Source: Kaistia soli DSM 19436 (GTDB lineage Bacteria; Pseudomonadota; Alphaproteobacteria; Rhizobiales; Kaistiaceae). Taken from it: a stretch of 64,000 nt of DNA. Made by a program: the position numbers and the translations under genes. Below the pieces are notes generated by a model. It was not told the DNA's origin. It made no database searches and saw nothing but the letters and a program-made list of their open reading frames with translations. Numbering within the stretch: the first letter of the stretch is position 1; the number at the start of each line of letters is the position of its first letter. This document shows positions 1 through 8,005 of this stretch, in pieces. The stretch lies in the NCBI RefSeq assembly GCF_900129325.1, contig NZ_FQUP01000002.1:793844-857843 (forward strand). Direction: 5' to 3'.

Positions 1-1
1 G

Positions 2-835
<834 letters not shown>

Positions 836-868
836 GCAAAACGATAATAAACACGGGAGGAGGAAACC

Positions 869-2122
869 ATGACGTTCAATCGAAGGATCGCCGCATTGGC
901 GGCGGCGACCGCGCTTGTCGCCTCGGTAGGCACAGCGCAGGCGACCGACCTGACGCTCTTCCATACCTGGTCGAACGAGAGCGAGATGAAGGCGCTCAAC
1001 ACGATCATCGACAAGTATCAGGCCGACACCGGCAACAAGGTCCAGGCTGCGTCCGTGCCGCATGAGACGGCTGGCGAAAGTCCCCTGGTGAGCCTCTTCG
1101 TCGCCGGAACGCCGCCGAACCTGTTCATCGCCGCCGATGCCAGCTTCTTCAAGGATCTTGATGCCAAGGGTCAGGCCTTCGATGTCGGCCCGCTCTTCGA
1201 GAAGACCGGCGTCACCAAGGCGCTGCCGGAGACCGTGCTTCAGGCAATCACCATCGACGGCAAGGTGCTGAAGATCCCGACCGCTGTCCATCTCGATGGC
1301 ATGGTCTATTTCAGCGAGGAGGTCGCCAAGAAGGCGGGCGTCGATCCGACCAAGTGGACGTCGCTCGACGACATGTGGGCCGATCAGAAGAAGGTCGAGG
1401 ACGCCGGTTTCACCTTCATCGCCATCGGCGGCAATTCATTCCAGGCCGGCTACACCTTCCATGCGCTTCTGGCGGCGATTGCCGGCCCCGAGATCTACAA
1501 TCGCTTCTATGCCGATACGCCCGACAAGACGGTGTTCGACGATCCGGCCGTGCGGCAGACGATCGAGACCTTCCGCAAGATCGCGGCGCAGGCCGATCCC
1601 GGCTGGGTCAACCGCTCCTGGAACGACACCACCAACACGGTCATCGCCGGCAAGGCGCTGATGCAGATCCATGGTGACTGGATGAAGGGCCAGTGGCGGG
1701 CCAACGACAAGAAGGCCGGCGTGGATTTCGGCTGCTTGAACATTCCCGGCACCAAGGCGGTGTCGGTGACGGTCGATTCCTTCGGACTTCTCGGCGGCGT
1801 CGACGCGACCACGGCGAAAGCAGAGGAAGATTTCGCCAGCGTGGTCGTCGATCCGAAGATCAATGCCGAGTTCGCCTTCTACAAGGGCTCCAGCCCCGTG
1901 CGCCTCGACGTTCCGACCGACAAGCTTGACGTCTGCAATACGCTGGTGCTCGACGATCTGAAGAAGCCGAATTTCAGCGTCGAGAACCCGTTCTATATTG
2001 CGGACGGCGACTGGATCAATTCGGTGTGGAACACGATGTTCACGCTGCAGGGCGATCCCAACATGTCGACGGACGATGGCATCAAGATGCTGAAGTCGGA
2101 ATATGACGCGATCTTCAAATAG
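869..2122 (+). CDS. CUT1 sugar ABC transporter, extracellular binding protein
   Basis: Periplasmic solute-binding protein (417 aa, usual length for family 1 sugar binders) that would deliver a carbohydrate to the importer whose ATPase precedes it. Residues 1-25 form a Sec signal peptide (RR, hydrophobic core, cleavage after AQA). The mature start TDLTLFHTW and the later HGDWMKGQW stretch are typical of GtsA/UgpB-like glucose or glycerol-phosphate binders. A strong ribosome site (GGGAGGAGG) precedes the ATG. A perfect hairpin 33 bp after the stop ends the transcript. The substrate cannot be read from the sequence. Confidence 0.93.
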   Translation: MTFNRRIAALAAATALVASVGTAQATDLTLFHTWSNESEMKALNTIIDKYQADTGNKVQAASVPHETAGESPLVSLFVAGTPPNLFIAADASFFKDLDAKGQAFDVGPLFEKTGVTKALPETVLQAITIDGKVLKIPTAVHLDGMVYFSEEVAKKAGVDPTKWTSLDDMWADQKKVEDAGFTFIAIGGNSFQAGYTFHALLAAIAGPEIYNRFYADTPDKTVFDDPAVRQTIETFRKIAAQADPGWVNRSWNDTTNTVIAGKALMQIHGDWMKGQWRANDKKAGVDFGCLNIPGTKAVSVTVDSFGLLGGVDATTAKAEEDFASVVVDPKINAEFAFYKGSSPVRLDVPTDKLDVCNTLVLDDLKKPNFSVENPFYIADGDWINSVWNTMFTLQGDPNMSTDDGIKMLKSEYDAIFK

Positions 2123-2154
2123 GCGCGTCGGGCTCGCTTGAACCCACAGATCGC

Positions 2155-2180
2155 GGCACCGCCTGAGGGCGGTGCCGTTT
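2155..2180 (+). terminator. Rho-independent terminator after the sugar binding-protein gene
   Basis: A 9-bp perfect inverted repeat (GGCACCGCC at 2155-2163, GGCGGTGCC at 2168-2176) closes a TGAG loop and is followed by GTTTCTC. The U tract is short. The hairpin falls inside an upstream extension of the next reading frame, which argues that the VOC gene starts at 2216 and not at 2138. Confidence 0.75.
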
Positions 2181-2215
2181 CTCACCCGGCACAACCCCCC
2201 GCCAGGACATTTGCC

Positions 2216-2677
2216 ATGGCCATATTCAAGTCGCTCGGGCACATCGCCCTGCGCGTCAACGATCTTGATGCGTCCGTCGCCTTCTACAATGCGATCGGCT
2301 TTCCCGAGGTGCTGCGCCTCCTCAATAAGGAGAGCAATCCCTGGATCGTCTATCACCGCGTCTCCAACGACGTGTTCATCGAGCTGTTTCCAGGCGGCGA
2401 TGGCGATCCTTCGCCACCGGAGAAGACCGGCCTCATGCATCTCTGCCTGACGGTCGAGGATATCGACGCGGCCGAAGCAAAGCTTGGCGAGGCCGGCATT
2501 TCGCTGATGCGACCGCGCACGCCGGGCCGGGGCGTAGACGGCAATCGCGGCATGTGGATCGCCGATCCCGACGGCAATCAGATCGAGATCATGGAAATGG
2601 CGCCGGGCTGCATCCAGTACCAGGCGGTCCAAGCGGTCGAGGCCGGCGGCCGTCCGCACGTCCTCTCGATCTCCTGA
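2216..2677 (+). CDS. VOC family protein (glyoxalase I-like)
   Basis: Vicinal-oxygen-chelate fold enzyme of 153 aa. Two beta-alpha-beta-beta-beta modules carry four probable metal ligands, H9, E56, H75 and E124, with nearly the spacing of E. coli glyoxalase I (H5, E56, H74, E122). A metal-dependent lyase or isomerase on an aldehyde-thiol adduct is therefore possible, but VOC members also include dioxygenases and epimerases. The start at 2216 is chosen because the upstream frame runs through a terminator hairpin. It is followed by a paralogue 54 bp downstream, probably in one transcript. Confidence 0.85.
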   Translation: MAIFKSLGHIALRVNDLDASVAFYNAIGFPEVLRLLNKESNPWIVYHRVSNDVFIELFPGGDGDPSPPEKTGLMHLCLTVEDIDAAEAKLGEAGISLMRPRTPGRGVDGNRGMWIADPDGNQIEIMEMAPGCIQYQAVQAVEAGGRPHVLSIS

Positions 2678-2731
2678 CCGGAGCACGGACTTCCGGACGC
2701 GAGACAGCAACCCCGATCAAGGAGATCAGAA

Positions 2732-3178
2732 ATGCACGGCTTCACGTCGATCGCCCATGTGGCACTGAAGGTCAAAGACCTCGATCGTTCGCTCGATTTT
2801 TATGTGAACAAGCTCGGCTTCGAGGAAATGATGCGCCTCGACAAGCCGGATGGCAGCCCGGGCGTGTGGCTCGTCTATCTGCGCATCACCGATGACCAGT
2901 ATCTAGAGCTTTTCCCGGACGGCGAGGGTGACCGCGCTCCGGGGCGCGATGCCACCGCGATCAACCATGTCTGCCTCGGTGTCGATGACATCGATCAGGT
3001 CATCGCCGCGCTCGAAAAGGCGGGCATTCCGCTCACGGTTCAGAAGAAGATGGCCGCCGACAAGAACTGGCAGTGCTGGATCGACGATCCCGATGGCAAC
3101 CGGATCGAGATCATGCAGCTGATGCCCGATTGTCTGCAGCTGGAGGCGATCAAGCGCCTGAAGGCAAACCGCGCCTGA
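2732..3178 (+). CDS. VOC family protein (glyoxalase I-like), tandem paralogue
   Basis: Second VOC protein, 148 aa, preceded by a good AAGGAGA site. It shares with its neighbour the opening H-[IV]-AL[RK]V-[NK]DLD and the DPDGN-[QR]-IEIM ending, so the pair is a tandem duplication that has diverged. Predicted metal ligands H9, E59, H79 and E126 are all present. Both genes sit between a sugar importer and an RraA-type aldolase under an IclR regulator, which suggests catabolic aldehyde or keto-acid chemistry rather than methylglyoxal detoxification. That pathway link is inference. Confidence 0.85.
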   Translation: MHGFTSIAHVALKVKDLDRSLDFYVNKLGFEEMMRLDKPDGSPGVWLVYLRITDDQYLELFPDGEGDRAPGRDATAINHVCLGVDDIDQVIAALEKAGIPLTVQKKMAADKNWQCWIDDPDGNRIEIMQLMPDCLQLEAIKRLKANRA

Positions 3179-3285
3179 AGAGGCGGCTTGCGAACATCGC
3201 GTCCATCACTTGCGCTGGCAGGCATCTCTGGCCGGCGCAAGTTGCCCGAAAGCGGACCTCGGCTGAGGGATACTGGGGCAATGGT

Positions 3286-4029
3286 CTACTGCGCCGCTCG
3301 CCAGGCCTCATATTCGGCCCGGACCTCTTCGGTCAGCGGATAGTATTTCCTGAGATCGCCGCCTTCCGACAACCGGATGCGCGCGAACTCCTCCCATTCG
3401 ACATGTTCGCTCGCCGCATCGACGAGTTGCTGTGCCAGAGCGATGGGCACGACGATGGCGCCGTCATCATCGGCGACGATGATGTCGCCCGGAATGATCA
3501 GCACGCCGCCGCAGGCGATCGGCACATTGACCGCAAACGGAATGATGTTGGTCTGCGCGTGGTAGTTGGGCGTCACGCCCGTCACCCAGACGCCGAGATC
3601 GAGCTTCGCCGCGTGTGCTGAATCGCGGATGCAGCCATCTATGACGACGCCGACGCCGCCGCGGCCGCCGAAAAAGGTCAGCATCATCTCGCCGAAAATG
3701 CCGCTGCCGAGATCGCCGCGCGCATCGACGACGACGACGTCGCCGGGCTGTGTCGGATAGAGCACATGGCGATGCAGTTGCAGCTCCGGGTTCTCATATT
3801 CCGCCGCGCCGTAGAGGTCCTCGCGCTTCGGCATGCATTGAAGCGTCAGGGCCGGGCCAGCGACGCTTCGGCCCGCAACGAGCGGCCGCGGGCCCTTCAT
3901 ATGCACGTCGCGCAGGCCAAATTTCTGGGCGAGCTCGCTTGAAAGCGTGGCGCTGCCGATCTTCGCCAAGGCGTCGCAGAGCGCACGCGGCGGGCGGCTG
4001 ATGTCAGGGATTTCGGGGCCGCTCAGCAT
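3286..4029 (-). CDS. RraA family protein / 4-hydroxy-4-methyl-2-oxoglutarate aldolase-like
   Basis: 247-aa member of the RraA/dimethylmenaquinone methyltransferase-like fold. In bacteria these are usually class II pyruvate aldolases or oxaloacetate decarboxylases, or regulators of RNase E. The active-site pattern is present: E114 in GEMML, R123 in the RGG turn and the DG-x-x-RD segment (D131, R135, D136), where HMG aldolase binds pyruvate and metal. An aldolase role fits its catabolic neighbours better than RNase regulation. It is divergent from an IclR gene across 380 bp with matching palindromic half-sites, so it is probably that regulator's target. Confidence 0.85.
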   Translation of the reverse strand: MLSGPEIPDISRPPRALCDALAKIGSATLSSELAQKFGLRDVHMKGPRPLVAGRSVAGPALTLQCMPKREDLYGAAEYENPELQLHRHVLYPTQPGDVVVVDARGDLGSGIFGEMMLTFFGGRGGVGVVIDGCIRDSAHAAKLDLGVWVTGVTPNYHAQTNIIPFAVNVPIACGGVLIIPGDIIVADDDGAIVVPIALAQQLVDAASEHVEWEEFARIRLSEGGDLRKYYPLTEEVRAEYEAWRAAQ

Positions 4030-4139
4030 GATGTGTCCTCGCTCGGGGAATGACGTCGAAAGCCTTCGCCAATCTCGGCTTGATCAGGCGTGGCCGCTCT
4101 TCGCAATAGTCAGAACTCGGCTGCTCGACAGCCTTATGC

Positions 4140-4159
4140 TTCAAATGTTCACATTTGAA
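4140..4159. promoter_or_regulatory. Putative IclR operator upstream of the RraA-like gene
   Basis: Perfect inverted repeat TTCAAATG-N4-CATTTGAA. Inside it GTTCACATTTG (4147-4157) recurs as its exact reverse complement at 4350-4360, near the IclR start. A TAGAAT box on the minus strand (4168-4173) would place the operator at the start of the RraA-gene transcript. The assignment to the adjacent IclR protein is inferred from position and symmetry. Confidence 0.6.
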
Positions 4160-4349
4160 CTGCTGCTATTCTAATCATAACTATGCGCAGTGCGCCGCGA
4201 GCTTGTCAATCGTCGGGAGCCGCGCGACGGCCTTGGCTCGGGAGGTGATGGCTCGTCGCGTGTCGGCTATGTCGCAGCCAGCATGCAGCCAAGGCGCTTC
4301 CGGCTCGTCTCAAGGGTGATATCGTAATGAACGGGTCGAGTTGTTCGTC

Positions 4350-4375
4350 CAAATGTGAACTAGCGCAGTTCAAAT
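4350..4375. promoter_or_regulatory. Putative IclR autoregulatory operator
   Basis: CAAATGTGAAC is the reverse complement of a segment in the palindrome at 4140-4159. It is followed by GTTCAAAT, giving an imperfect palindrome ATGTGAAC-N7-GTTCAAAT. It lies 35-60 bp upstream of the IclR start, a usual place for autoregulation. The rest of the 4030-4409 gap shows no gene. Confidence 0.55.
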
Positions 4376-4409
4376 CTGCCTGATACTGTCGCGGCACGCT
4401 CAAGAGGGG

Positions 4410-5207
4410 ATGGCCGCGATCACCATGGACGCCAAGACAGAGGCTCCTGACAACAAGCACACGATTCCGGTGATCGACAGGATGATGGACATCCTGGCCG
4501 AGATCGAGCGTCACGCGGCCGGGCTGACCATCCGCGAGCTGACCGCCAAACTCCGCATTCCCCGCACGACGATCTACCGCGTGCTGAACACGTTGCAGGC
4601 GCATGATGTCGTCCGGCGCGGAGAGGACGGCGCGTATCAGCTTGGCGAGCGGCTGCTGGTGCTGGCCGCGCACACATCCTCGCGCTTCGGCCGGGTCAAT
4701 CTCATTCCGATCTGCCAGCCGTTCCTCGACCGCCTCGCCAGCGAGCTTGGCGAAGGCGTCAAGCTCAATGTCATCGAGGGCGACGATCTGCTGGTCCTGG
4801 CTGCTGCACAAGGGCGGCGCGAATATGCGTTGATGGTCGCGCCCGGGCAGCGCATGACGCCGCATTCCGGCGCCTCGGGCAAGCTTATCCTCGCCTTCCA
4901 GCCCCCCGAGGTTCTGGAGCAATGGCTGAAAGCGCCGCTGCCCGCCTACACTGACAAGACCATCACCGACCCTCAGCGGCTCAAGAACGAACTCACCCGT
5001 ATCCGCAAGCTCGGATGGGCCACCGATCGTGGCGAGACGAGCCCCAGCATCCATGCCTTCGCCGCCCCGGTACTGGCCCGCGACGGCTCCATCGCCGCTG
5101 CCCTTTCCGTACCCTTCCTTGCCGGCGCGAGCGAGAGCCGAATGGAGGCGATCAGGGAGGCCGTTGTGCGGACGGCGCAAGCCATCACCGACGCGCTCAA
5201 GGTCTGA
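4410..5207 (+). CDS. IclR family transcriptional regulator
   Basis: 265-aa regulator with an N-terminal winged helix-turn-helix (about residues 22-80, containing LTIRELTAKLRIPRTTIYRVL) and a C-terminal IclR effector-binding domain (LNVIEGDDLLVL, then SGASGKLILAF). Such proteins bind a small carboxylate or aromatic ligand. The AAGAGGGG motif abuts the first ATG, so an in-frame ATG at 4425 is a serious alternative start. It is divergent from the RraA-like gene, and an SDR follows 45 bp downstream, making a compact catabolic regulon. Ligand unknown. Confidence 0.92.
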   Translation: MAAITMDAKTEAPDNKHTIPVIDRMMDILAEIERHAAGLTIRELTAKLRIPRTTIYRVLNTLQAHDVVRRGEDGAYQLGERLLVLAAHTSSRFGRVNLIPICQPFLDRLASELGEGVKLNVIEGDDLLVLAAAQGRREYALMVAPGQRMTPHSGASGKLILAFQPPEVLEQWLKAPLPAYTDKTITDPQRLKNELTRIRKLGWATDRGETSPSIHAFAAPVLARDGSIAAALSVPFLAGASESRMEAIREAVVRTAQAITDALKV

Positions 5208-5252
5208 GCGGCACGCGCGGGCCGCAGTTGCATTTTCACGGAGGGGTGAGCC

Positions 5253-6011
5253 ATGAGCGATCTCAGCGGCAAGGTCGCCATCGTGACCGGTGGCGGCGGC
5301 GGCATCGGCGCCGCCTCGGCATCGGCGATGGCCTCGCGCGGCGCCGCCGTCGTCGTGGCGGATGTGAACCTCGCCGCGGCCGAGCGTTCTGCAGACGTCA
5401 TCCGCGCGAACGGGGGCGAGGCACTGGCGGTTGCAGCCGACGTCTCGCAGCGCACCCAAGTTGAGGCGTTGGTCGACGCCGCGCTAGAGCGCTTCGGGCG
5501 CCTGGACATCCTCTTCAACAATGCCGGCATCCAGTACGACAAATCCATGGAGGACACGTCCGAGGAGGAGTGGGACCGCCTGTTCGCCATCAACGTCAAG
5601 GGCATGTTCCTATGCTCGAAGGCGGTCATTCCGGCGCTTGAGCGCCAAGGCGGCGGCGTCATTTTGAACTGCGCCTCGGTCGCAAGCTTCCGGCCGCTGA
5701 TGGGCATGAACACCGCCTATGTCGCCTCCAAGGGGGCGGTCATGGCGATGACCCGCGACATGGCCGTGGCCCTCGCCCCGCGCAATATCCGTGTGCTCGC
5801 GCTCTGTCCCGGGCCGACGCGAACGCCGATCACCGCCGATTCGATCGCGCGGGGCGTGATCACCGAGGAAGAGGTCCGCGCGCTCCAACTCACCGACAGG
5901 ATCGCCGAGCCCGCTGAGATCGGCGAGATCGCCGCCTATCTCGTCTCACCCGCAGCGCGCTATTTCGTCGGCACCGGCGTCGTCGCCGACGGCGGTATGT
6001 GCATCACCTGA
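5253..6011 (+). CDS. SDR family NAD(P)-dependent oxidoreductase
   Basis: Classical short-chain dehydrogenase of 252 aa. TGGGGGIG at residues 12-19 binds the dinucleotide, NNAG is at 89-92, and the catalytic set is a serine near S142, Y156 and K160 (YVASK). An acidic residue after the second beta strand (D37) suggests NAD rather than NADP. A GGAGGGG site precedes the ATG. Its place just downstream of the IclR gene suggests it oxidises an alcohol in the same pathway as the RraA-like and VOC enzymes. Substrate unknown. Confidence 0.9.
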   Translation: MSDLSGKVAIVTGGGGGIGAASASAMASRGAAVVVADVNLAAAERSADVIRANGGEALAVAADVSQRTQVEALVDAALERFGRLDILFNNAGIQYDKSMEDTSEEEWDRLFAINVKGMFLCSKAVIPALERQGGGVILNCASVASFRPLMGMNTAYVASKGAVMAMTRDMAVALAPRNIRVLALCPGPTRTPITADSIARGVITEEEVRALQLTDRIAEPAEIGEIAAYLVSPAARYFVGTGVVADGGMCIT

Positions 6012-6104
6012 GCGAAGGCGGGTTGCCGCGTGCGCCGGCCCTGCCGCCACGAGTGGGCGCCGGACATACGCTGCCCACAGGCGGAGCCCGCCGATCCTGC
6101 TTCG

Positions 6105-6833
6105 TCAGCCCGAGATTTCTTGCGCGCCCGCGACCAGCTTCGCCGCGATCTCGGGGATCTCGTCCTCGTTGAGATCGGTGCGCGGGACGACCAGGACCAG
6201 GCATCCGATCACCCGCTTGCTGCCGGTCAGGATCGGCGCGGCGATGCCGGCATTGCGCGCATCAACCTCGCCCACGCTGACCGAGTAGCCCTGCTTGCGG
6301 ATCGCCTTCAACGTCTTGCGGAATTCGGCCCAGTCATTGCCCAGTCCCGCCGCGGCGATCTCGGCGGCGTTGGCGAGCATGAGGCTGCGCAGCCTGTGAT
6401 CGGGGAGATGGGCGAGAATCGCCTTGCCGGCAGCGCCGCGCAGGAGCGGCATCGGCCTGCCGCGGTCATAGCTGGTGAGGACCGTCTGGTCCGGCCAGGC
6501 CTGCGCGATGCACACGACGTTCTTGCCGTATGATGCGCAGACCATCAGATTGCCGTGCACGACCTTGATCAGGCGGTTCATCACGTCGCCGGCGCGGTGA
6601 AGCAGCGGATCGTTGAGGCGGATCTGGCGATCGAGCTGGATGATACGCGCGCCGAGGCCGAAGCCGCCCTGGATGTCGGGCGCGATCAAGCCGGCTGTGC
6701 TCAGCGTCTTCAGATAGCGATAGGCAGTCGGGACCGAGCAATCGAGCGCCGACGCGACCTCCTCGACCGTGACCATGGTGCGGTCGCCGTCGAAGAGATC
6801 GAAGATGCCGATCATCCGGCCAAGACTGTCCAT
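6105..6833 (-). CDS. IclR family transcriptional regulator
   Basis: 242-aa IclR protein whose N-terminal winged helix (VTVEEVASALDCSVPTAYRYL) starts almost at residue 1, followed by the usual effector domain (GAAGKAILAHLP, then VGEVDARNAGIAAPI). It lies downstream of an SDR gene on the same strand, 128 bp apart. Together they are divergent from a ribose-type importer. Its likely sites are the repeated TTTATC/GATAATCA elements at 7751-7787 and 7976-7989, though that pairing is inferred from position only. Confidence 0.9.
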   Translation of the reverse strand: MDSLGRMIGIFDLFDGDRTMVTVEEVASALDCSVPTAYRYLKTLSTAGLIAPDIQGGFGLGARIIQLDRQIRLNDPLLHRAGDVMNRLIKVVHGNLMVCASYGKNVVCIAQAWPDQTVLTSYDRGRPMPLLRGAAGKAILAHLPDHRLRSLMLANAAEIAAAGLGNDWAEFRKTLKAIRKQGYSVSVGEVDARNAGIAAPILTGSKRVIGCLVLVVPRTDLNEDEIPEIAAKLVAGAQEISG

Positions 6834-6961
6834 CTGCCGTCACTCCACTGCCGGCTCCCGCCGACATCATCCATGCGCGGTCATGGCCGGACGGAACGCC
6901 GCTCGCCGCCCGTCTGGGAACCCTAGGGAGCGCCGACGGCGACGGTCAAGCGGGCCGCAGC

Positions 6962-7738
6962 TCAATGCATGTGCATGCCGCCATTGATGTCGATGGCGGT
7001 GCCGGTCAGATAGCCCGATTGCGGCGAGGCGAGGAAGAGGCAGACATCCGCGACATCCTGCGGGGTGCCGAATCGACCGAGCGGGATCGCGTCGATCATC
7101 CGTTGTCGCGTCTCCGCGTCGAAGGCCGTCGCGTTCATGGGCGTGATGATCACGCCGGGATTGACGCAGTTGACGCGGATGCCGCGTGGGCCGAGTTCTC
7201 GTGCCATGCTCTTGGCAAGCGACAGCACGCCGCCCTTCGAGGCCGCGTAATGCGGGCCGCCGAGCAGGCCGCCGCCACGCTGTGCCGCGATCGAGGCGAT
7301 CGCGACGATGCGTCCGCCGTCGCTGAGGCGGGGCAGGGCCGCCTGGGCGAGATTGAGCATCCCGCGGAGGTTGACGTCGAGCGTCGCAGACCAGTCGTCG
7401 GGACTGATATCCATGATCCGGCGTGGCTGCGCGATGCCGGCATTGCTGACAAGGATGTCGAGACGGCCGAAACGCTCGGCCGTCCTGGCGACGACCTCTT
7501 CGAGCGCGCCGCGATCGCGCACATCAGCGGCAACCGCGAGTGGAGCGACCGCTTCCACGCCCCGTTCGGCAAGCTCCGCCTCAAGCCGTTTCCCCGCTGC
7601 CACGCAGGCTTCAGGATCAAGATCGACGATCGATACAGCAGCGCCCTCGGCCAGCAATGTGCGGGCAATCGCAAATCCAATGCCTTGAGGATGCGCGGCT
7701 CCGGTGATGATCGCGACGTCGCCATCCAATCTCGACAT
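6962..7738 (-). CDS. SDR family oxidoreductase
   Basis: 258-aa short-chain dehydrogenase. The glycine-rich loop is the longer TGAAHPQGIG form (residues 12-21), a D39 follows the second strand (NAD preference expected), and YAASK places Y164 and K168. The C terminus ends in GGMHMH. The ATG at 7738 is chosen over an upstream TTG at 7750 because GGAGAAG sits 4 nt before it. It is the first gene divergent from the CUT2 importer and is followed by the IclR gene, so it probably acts on the imported substrate. Confidence 0.9.
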   Translation of the reverse strand: MSRLDGDVAIITGAAHPQGIGFAIARTLLAEGAAVSIVDLDPEACVAAGKRLEAELAERGVEAVAPLAVAADVRDRGALEEVVARTAERFGRLDILVSNAGIAQPRRIMDISPDDWSATLDVNLRGMLNLAQAALPRLSDGGRIVAIASIAAQRGGGLLGGPHYAASKGGVLSLAKSMARELGPRGIRVNCVNPGVIITPMNATAFDAETRQRMIDAIPLGRFGTPQDVADVCLFLASPQSGYLTGTAIDINGGMHMH

Positions 7739-7750
7739 AATCTTCTCCAA

Positions 7751-7787
7751 TTTATCACTATGAGATAATCATTTGATAAATAGTGAT
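7751..7787. promoter_or_regulatory. Putative operator element A, SDR side of divergent region
   Basis: A-T rich block in a G-C rich setting. ATCACTAT (7754-7761) and ATAGTGAT (7780-7787) form an inverted repeat around TTATCA...TGATAA half-sites. TTTATC and GATAATCA within it recur in element B at 7976-7989, next to the divergently transcribed binding-protein gene. Probable binding sites for the IclR protein of this cluster. Confidence 0.5.
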
Positions 7788-7935
7788 GTCAAGCGGCTTG
7801 CCCTGTTGTTCGTCGCCAGGCCGCTTCACGCATTTCCTAATCGCGATACCGCACGATGACGGGCGTCTAGCCGCCGAATGTGGATTCAAGCGAGGCTAGC
7901 GCCGGCGGTGGCTATCGCTTCGATCTGGATCGCGC

Positions 7936-7965
7936 TTGACAATCAAAGAAATCAGAATTTATTGT
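7936..7965 (+). promoter_or_regulatory. Putative sigma-70 promoter of the CUT2 sugar operon
   Basis: TTGACA at 7936-7941, an 18-nt spacer and TATTGT at 7960-7965. The -35 is perfect; the -10 matches four of six. It is followed by element B, so bound regulator would sit over the transcription start. The gap from 7788 to 7935 shows nothing else I can interpret. Confidence 0.5.
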
Positions 7966-7975
7966 ATTATGAGAA

Positions 7976-7989
7976 TTTATCGATAATCA
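7976..7989. promoter_or_regulatory. Putative operator element B, sugar-operon side
   Basis: TTTATCGATAATCA contains the 10-bp palindrome TTATCGATAA (7977-7986). The words TTTATC and GATAATCA are both shared with element A on the other side of the intergenic region. It lies between the -10 box and the ribosome site of the binding-protein gene, a position suited to repression. Confidence 0.5.
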
Positions 7990-8005
7990 GTTGGGGAGGA
8001 AACCC

